Positions 60,054-64,000 of a stretch of 64,000 nucleotides of DNA are shown here, piece by piece; position 1 is the stretch's first letter, and each line of letters begins with the position of its first letter. The notes beneath the pieces are model-generated. The model made no database searches, was not told the DNA's origin, and saw only the letters and a program-made list of their open reading frames with translations. Source of the DNA: Deinococcus aquaticus (GTDB lineage: Bacteria; Deinococcota; Deinococci; Deinococcales; Deinococcaceae); NCBI RefSeq assembly GCF_028622095.1, contig NZ_CP115165.1:1919501-1983500 (forward strand). The letters are read 5' to 3'. The position numbers were made by a program, and so were the translations under genes.

Positions 60054-60362
60054 GTGACGGATTCTCCTTCCCCTTCTTCCGGTTCCGGTCGTCCGGGGCC
60101 GCAGCGGCCCGCGCCGGACGCTCTGACGGCCGCGAGTTTCCTGCTGCTGGCGGTCCTGGCGGGGCTGCTGCTGTGGCCGCTGATCAGCGGCGGCCCGGCC
60201 CCCAGTCCTTACCTGATCGGGGGGCTGCTGGTGGTGCGCCTGGGCATTCAGTTTCTGCGGTCCCGGCGGGACGAGCGGTTGCGGCGGCCCGCCAGCTGGG
60301 CGCTGGACATCCTGCTGATTGCGCTGATCTTCTATTCGGCCAGCACGCAGCCGCCCGCGTGA
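60054..60362 (+). CDS. Small membrane protein
   Basis: 102 residues, GTG start, TTTAAT 6 nt upstream. A Ser/Pro/Gly head is followed by three hydrophobic segments (about 25-43, 50-66 and 82-98) with a basic loop SRRDERLRRP. No family recognised. Its stop overlaps an ATG at 60362 by one base, beginning a membrane-anchor-like frame that continues into the ApbE gene, so it probably belongs to the redox cluster up to 62810. Confidence 0.7.
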   Translation: MTDSPSPSSGSGRPGPQRPAPDALTAASFLLLAVLAGLLLWPLISGGPAPSPYLIGGLLVVRLGIQFLRSRRDERLRRPASWALDILLIALIFYSASTQPPA

Positions 60363-60529
60363 TGTGGGGCCGGGTGCGCCGCCGGTGGCGGGCGGTGGTG
60401 GCGCTGGCCGTTCTGGGGGCCGGGGTGGTCTGGTCTGCGCTGGTGTGGGTGGGCCGTGCTGGGGGGGGCCGCCGGGGGGGTTCTCATTTTTTAACCCGGT
60501 TCAAAACAATCTCGGTCAGAATACCGCTC
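60362..60529 (+). other. Possible N-terminal membrane anchor of ApbE, with G8 and G7 tracts
   Basis: From ATG 60362, coupled to the preceding stop, the frame encodes MWGRVRRRWR and a good transmembrane helix (AVVALAVLGAGVVWSALVWVG), then crosses G8 (60461-60468) and G7 (60474-60480) runs and an AT-rich patch before joining the ApbE domain in frame. A one-base slip in the G-runs instead gives a short hydrophobic tail ending at a TAA near 60493. So this is an anchor fused to ApbE, a separate short membrane gene, or a slippage site. Confidence 0.4.
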
Positions 60530-61504
60530 GTGATTCCGGCCGCCCTGCTGAACGTCCTGCGCCCCCCGCAGCGCCTTCACAGCACCTACGAACGCCTGCT
60601 GGGCACCGAAGTGGAACTTCAGATCGTGGCCGGCACCGCCGCTCAGGCGCAGGAAGCCGAACAGGCCGCCCTGACCGAAATCGAACGCCTGACCCTGATC
60701 CTCAACCGGTTCGACCCGGACAGCGAACTGTCGCGCTGGCAGGCCACGCCCACCCCTCACACCCCCCTGAGCCTGGACCTGCTGAACGTCCTGCGTCTCA
60801 CCGACCACTGGAACACGCAGAGTGGCGGCGCGCTGCACCCCGGCGCGGACGCCTTCGGGGCCCTCTGGAAGCACGCGACCTTCAGCGGGTACCCCCCGAC
60901 CCCCTCCACCCTGGCGCGGCAGGTCAGCGCCCTGCGCGCCGAACCCTGGATCCTGCACCCCAACGGCAGCGGCACCCTGCTGGCCCGCTACCCCATCGGC
61001 CTGAACGCCCTGGCCAAGGGGTACATCGTGGACTGCGCCGCCACCGTCGCCTCGCGCTGCGTGGGGGTCCGCAGCGTCCTCGTGAACGCCGGGGGCGATC
61101 TGCGCGTGATCGGGGGCCGCGGCGTGAACGTGGCGGTCGCCAATCCCTTCACCGCCCGTGACGACGCGCCCCCCCTGACGCATGTGCGCCTGCGGGGTGG
61201 CGCGCTCGCCACCAGCGGCTCCTCCCACCGGGGGTACCGGGTGGGCGACGAATGGTACTCGCACGTGATCGATCCGCGCAGCGGGTACCCGGTCCGGGAC
61301 GTGCCGGGCGTGACGGTCCTCGCGCCGGAATGCGTGACCGCCGACGCCCTGGCCACCATCCTGAGCGTGCTGCCGCCGCAGGCAGGACTGGCCCTGACCG
61401 CCTCCATGCCGGGCTGCGAGGCCCTGATCATCACTGCCACCGGCGAGCAGCACGCCACGGCCGGATGGAAGGCAGCCGGACGCCGGCGCCTCCTGTCCCG
61501 CTGA
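60530..61504 (+). CDS. apbE: ApbE-family FAD:protein FMN transferase
   Basis: 324 residues from GTG 60530; the frame is open back to ATG 60362, which would give 380 residues with a membrane anchor. I list the shorter form because the upstream 50 nt are AT-rich with CAGAAT 7 nt before the GTG. ApbE motifs: GALHPGADAFGALWK, LNALAKGYIVDCAA, VLVNAGGDLRVIG, SHVIDPRSGYPV and TADALATILSVLP. The enzyme transfers FMN from FAD to a Thr/Ser of exported proteins using magnesium. A DUF2271 and a PepSY-type gene follow, a known flavinylation-type neighbourhood. Confidence 0.88.
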   Translation: MIPAALLNVLRPPQRLHSTYERLLGTEVELQIVAGTAAQAQEAEQAALTEIERLTLILNRFDPDSELSRWQATPTPHTPLSLDLLNVLRLTDHWNTQSGGALHPGADAFGALWKHATFSGYPPTPSTLARQVSALRAEPWILHPNGSGTLLARYPIGLNALAKGYIVDCAATVASRCVGVRSVLVNAGGDLRVIGGRGVNVAVANPFTARDDAPPLTHVRLRGGALATSGSSHRGYRVGDEWYSHVIDPRSGYPVRDVPGVTVLAPECVTADALATILSVLPPQAGLALTASMPGCEALIITATGEQHATAGWKAAGRRRLLSR

Positions 61505-61576
61505 GCGGCGCACGGCCAGGGCGTTAACGGATTCTTAGCAGAGGTGCGTCATGCTGCGCTGGCAAGGAGATCCACC

Positions 61577-62173
61577 ATGACTGACACGCACCGCACCGAC
61601 ACCAACGTCGCCGTAACCACCGGCAGCCGCCGCAGCTTCCTGGGCACGCTGGCCGCCGCCACCGCCGCCCTGACCCTCTCCCGCATCGCCCCTGCCCAGG
61701 CTGCCGCCGCCAGCACCGCCAAGAAATGGGTGAGCGGCATGGCCCTGGACATCAACTTCACGGTCGCCACCAAGGCCACCGGGCGCGTCAAACGCCCCTA
61801 CGTGGCCGTCTGGATCGAGGACGAAGCCGGGAACACCGTCCGCACCCTGACCGTGTGGGTGCAGCAGTCCCGCATGAACCCCCGCTGGCTGGCAGAACTG
61901 CGCCGCTGGACCCGCGAGAACAGCGGCATGGTCGCCACCGTGTCCTCGGCCACCCGCAACCCCGGCACGTACGCCGTCGCCTGGGACGGCAAGACCGACA
62001 AGGGCGCCATGGCTACCCAGGGCAACTACTACGTGTGCGTCGAGGCCGCCCGCGAGCACGGCCCGTACTCACTGATCCGCGAGAAAGTCACGGTGGGCGC
62101 CGCCGCGTTCAGGAAGACACTGGGGACCAACAACGACATCGAGGCCTCCAGTGTCGCCTTCAGCAAGGCCTGA
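61577..62173 (+). CDS. Tat-exported DUF2271-like protein
   Basis: 198 residues from ATG 61577 with AAGGAG upstream. The twin-arginine signal GSRRSFLGTLAAATAALTLS, cleaved after APAQA, sends a folded, probably cofactor-bearing domain across the membrane. The mature part (DINFTVATKATGRVKRPYVAVWIEDEAGNTVRTLTVW, GTYAVAWDGKTDKGAMATQGNYYVCVEAAREHG) matches DUF2271, an FlgD-like beta-sandwich. No clear FMN-attachment [S/T]GA[S/T] site is visible. It overlaps the next gene by 23 nt, so the pair is coupled. Confidence 0.82.
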   Translation: MTDTHRTDTNVAVTTGSRRSFLGTLAAATAALTLSRIAPAQAAAASTAKKWVSGMALDINFTVATKATGRVKRPYVAVWIEDEAGNTVRTLTVWVQQSRMNPRWLAELRRWTRENSGMVATVSSATRNPGTYAVAWDGKTDKGAMATQGNYYVCVEAAREHGPYSLIREKVTVGAAAFRKTLGTNNDIEASSVAFSKA

Positions 62174-62810
62174 GCCGGCGGCGGGCGAGGCGGCCGCGCG
62201 GGTCCGGCCCGCGCCCCGCCCCCGCACCCTGAAAGCCCGCACGAACGTCTGGCTGCGTTGGGTGCACACGTACACCAGCATGATCAGCCTGCTGGTCGTG
62301 CTGTTCTTCAGCCTGACCGGCATCACCCTGAACCACCCGGACTGGGTGTTCGGCACGAAAGAAACCACGAAAACGGTGACTGGCACCCTCCCGGCCGGCT
62401 GGATCAGGAACGGCGAGGTCGACTGGCTGACCGTCGCCGAGGAACTCCGCGCGCAGCAGGGCCTCAAGGGCCGCGCCAGCGAACCCCGCGTGGACGGCCA
62501 GGAAGCCAGCATCTCGTTCCTGTCCCCCGGTTATAGCGCCGACACCTTCATCGACACGCAGACCGGCGGGTACGAGACGACCATCCTGGCGCAGGGAGCC
62601 GTGGCCGTCATGAACGACCTGCACAAGGGCCGCGATACCAGCTCCCTGTGGAAATGGGTGATCGACCTGAGCGCCGTCTTCCTGACCGTCATCTCGCTGA
62701 CCGGCCTGGGCATCCTGCTGTACCTGAAAAAGACGCGCGTGCAGGCCCTGACCGTCATGGGCGCCGGCGCAGTCCTGACCGTCCTGCTGGCATGGCAGGC
62801 CAGCCGGTAG
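62151..62810 (+). CDS. PepSY-associated transmembrane protein
   Basis: 219 residues from GTG 62151. A basic N terminus (KARTNVWLRWVHTYTSM) leads to TM1 (ISLLVVLFFSLTGITLNHP), a periplasmic PepSY-like domain (about 65-160), then TM2 (VIDLSAVFLTVISLTGLGILLYLKKTR) and TM3. The HTY and LNHP histidines are placed as in the heme- or quinone-interacting PepSY membrane family. With ApbE and the DUF2271 protein it should pass electrons across the membrane to an external acceptor. The mechanism is inference. Confidence 0.82.
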   Translation: MSPSARPEPAAGEAAARVRPAPRPRTLKARTNVWLRWVHTYTSMISLLVVLFFSLTGITLNHPDWVFGTKETTKTVTGTLPAGWIRNGEVDWLTVAEELRAQQGLKGRASEPRVDGQEASISFLSPGYSADTFIDTQTGGYETTILAQGAVAVMNDLHKGRDTSSLWKWVIDLSAVFLTVISLTGLGILLYLKKTRVQALTVMGAGAVLTVLLAWQASR

Positions 62811-62906
62811 GGTCCCGGCCAGTGGGGGCGGGCGGCGCACCGTGATCCAGGCGCGCCGTAATCCAGCTTCCCGTTCCGGCACGGCGCGGCGCGTATCGTT
62901 GCCCGC

Positions 62907-63695
62907 ATGACTGTTGCCACGAAGACCTACACCCCCGCCGAAGTCACCGCGTTCTACGACGCGCACCGCACCGTCCGCCAGTACCAGACCACGGCGGACG
63001 GCTCGCCGCTGCCCCTGCCCGCCGATCACCTGGAAGCCATCCTGCACGCCACGCAGCGCGCCCCGACCGACGCGACTGCGCAGCTGTATTCCCTGATTCG
63101 CATCACCCGCCCGGAGCTGCGCGCCCGCCTCGCGGAACTGACCACCAACGCGCATATCGCCACCGCCAGCGAGGCGTTCGTCGTGTGCGCCGACGTGCGT
63201 CGCGTGGAGCGCGTGCTGGAAGTCAGCGGCAAGCAGGCCGGGCAGTGGCCCGCCATCGCCGTTCACTTCGGCATCGGGGACGCCGTCATGGCCGGCACCA
63301 ACCTCCTGACCGCCGCCGAGATGCTCGGCTACCAGGGCTGCTGGATCGGCGGCGTCCTGAACGGCCTTCAGGGCATCATCGATGAACTGGGCCTCCCGCA
63401 GGGCGTGCTGCCCTTTGCCGCGCTGACCATCGGCACGCCCGCCGAGAACGCCCCCTACCGCCCCCGCGTACCGCGCCCGCTGGTCATTCACACCGACACG
63501 TACCACGACGGCAGCGACGAGGAGATCCGCGAGGCCGTGCAGGTCATGAACCCCATCGCAGCGCGCGGTGACCAGCCCGGCGACTGGGCCCGACTGCTGA
63601 CCATGTACTTCGGTCAGGGCGGCGGCATGGAAGCCCGCGAACCCGGCCTGGTCGCCGCGCTGAAACAGCAGGGCCTCTGGGCGGGCAACGAGTAA
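62907..63695 (+). CDS. NAD(P)H-dependent nitroreductase family (NfsA/FRP-like)
   Basis: 262 residues. FMN flavoprotein: RTVRQYQ near residue 22 and ILHATQRAPTDATAQLYSLIRI form the FMN pocket, and GYQGCWIGGVLNGLQGIIDELGLP the conserved middle helix. Such enzymes reduce nitroaromatics, flavins or quinones with two electrons. ATG 62907 follows TATCGT (62894-62899) by 7 nt, so leaderless and single. Confidence 0.88.
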   Translation: MTVATKTYTPAEVTAFYDAHRTVRQYQTTADGSPLPLPADHLEAILHATQRAPTDATAQLYSLIRITRPELRARLAELTTNAHIATASEAFVVCADVRRVERVLEVSGKQAGQWPAIAVHFGIGDAVMAGTNLLTAAEMLGYQGCWIGGVLNGLQGIIDELGLPQGVLPFAALTIGTPAENAPYRPRVPRPLVIHTDTYHDGSDEEIREAVQVMNPIAARGDQPGDWARLLTMYFGQGGGMEAREPGLVAALKQQGLWAGNE

Positions 63696-63833
63696 AACCG
63701 CAGCACGAGAAAAGTCAGCAATCACCCCGCGCATCCGGGAATCCTGCCGGGCACGCACGCTGACCGGGCGTCCGCTCACCTGCCTGCCTCTGCACGGCCC
63801 CACCTGGGCACGGCGCTCCGTACAATGCGCAAC

Positions 63834-64000
63834 GTGAGCCAACCCAATCCTGATGCCCCCGGCGAGCCCGCTGCGGCGCCCGTGAAGTACGACCTGACCA
63901 CCCTGGCCGCCCGCGCGGGCGAGGAGGCCCGCCCGAACCGCGCGGCCGCGCTGGTGGAACCCATCTACCAGAGCACCGTGTACGCGTTCGCGGACCTGGA
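63834..64000 (+). CDS. Trans-sulfuration PLP enzyme (cystathionine/methionine-gamma family), 5' fragment
   Basis: Only the first 55 codons are in the window. After a proline/alanine-rich leader, [34 protein letters not shown] matches the start of the Cys/Met metabolism PLP-enzyme family (T.AVHAG..P....GAV..PIYQ.STF.F). Specific activity cannot be told without the rest. GTG 63834 is 7 nt after TACAAT (63821-63826). Confidence 0.82.
   Translation, partial: MSQPNPDAPGEPAAAPVKYDLTTLAARAGEEARPNRAAALVEPIYQSTVYAFADL

Overview
The window is a stretch of high-GC chromosome that almost certainly comes from a Deinococcus species. The evidence is a clear ddrA gene (Rad52-like DNA-end protection protein, 53746-54387 minus), a candidate radiation/desiccation response motif overlapping its promoter, a Deinococcus-type catalase, and a very large share of genes with a TANNNT -10 box only 6-7 nt before the start codon, the mark of leaderless transcripts known from this genus. 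I see no rRNA, tRNA, CRISPR array, prophage or transposase.

Layout, left to right. 1-867: end-truncated saccharopine-dehydrogenase-family gene. 922-3202: a small membrane protein and catalase, then a repeat and a very long GAAA-capped hairpin. 3765-9038: coxMSL encoding a form I aerobic CO dehydrogenase, then an XdhC/CoxI-YHS maturation gene whose start codon lies in a repeat. 9048-9473: hypothetical. 9605-13717: a tightly coupled four-gene operon (epimerase, metallo-hydrolase, adenylate-forming ligase, KAS III/thiolase-like enzyme) that looks like an uncharacterised acyl-derived metabolite or lipid pathway. 14080-21106: aroA, a YiaA-like membrane protein, a sorbosone-dehydrogenase-like lipoprotein candidate and a SWIM-SNF2 helicase. 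21157-24618: trp promoter, Trp-rich leader peptide, attenuator, trpE-trpG-trpD. 24729-28563: a second molybdenum hydroxylase of the PaoABC/YagTSR type. 28567-31189: minus-strand small genes, including a two-gene operon under a candidate RDRM operator, a DinB-family protein and an Lrp-type regulator divergent from kamA. 31356-34311: lysine 2,3-aminomutase and a class III aminotransferase. 34426-40772: collagen-like secreted protein and two large FG-GAP lipoproteins. 41166-47394: peroxiredoxin and a TilS-TadA fusion from face-to-face promoters, a membrane protein, a RelA/SpoT-domain protein and an amidase. 47720-50091: SDR, thioredoxin-reductase-like protein and an interrupted HAD gene. 50431-53616: HrpB helicase and a methyltransferase. 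53624-54387: ddrA with a coupled 41-residue membrane protein. 54583-59957: hisB-hisH, ilvE, a GNAT-like protein and glgB. 60054-62810: small membrane protein, ApbE, Tat-exported DUF2271 protein and PepSY-type membrane protein, a probable flavin-linked envelope redox set. 62907-64000: nitroreductase and the start of a trans-sulfuration PLP enzyme.

Three dispersed repeat families fill the longer intergenic gaps: a ~134-bp element in three copies whose stems are kept by compensatory changes, a REP-like element with short hairpins, and a ~200-bp element that begins at or near stop codons and is always followed by the REP-like element. The most rewarding items are the trp attenuator, the RDRM-controlled unknown operon, the covarying repeats, the form I cox operon, the four-gene thiolase cluster and the ddrA-coupled micro-gene. 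Functions are read from sequence and remembered family features; no database search was possible.
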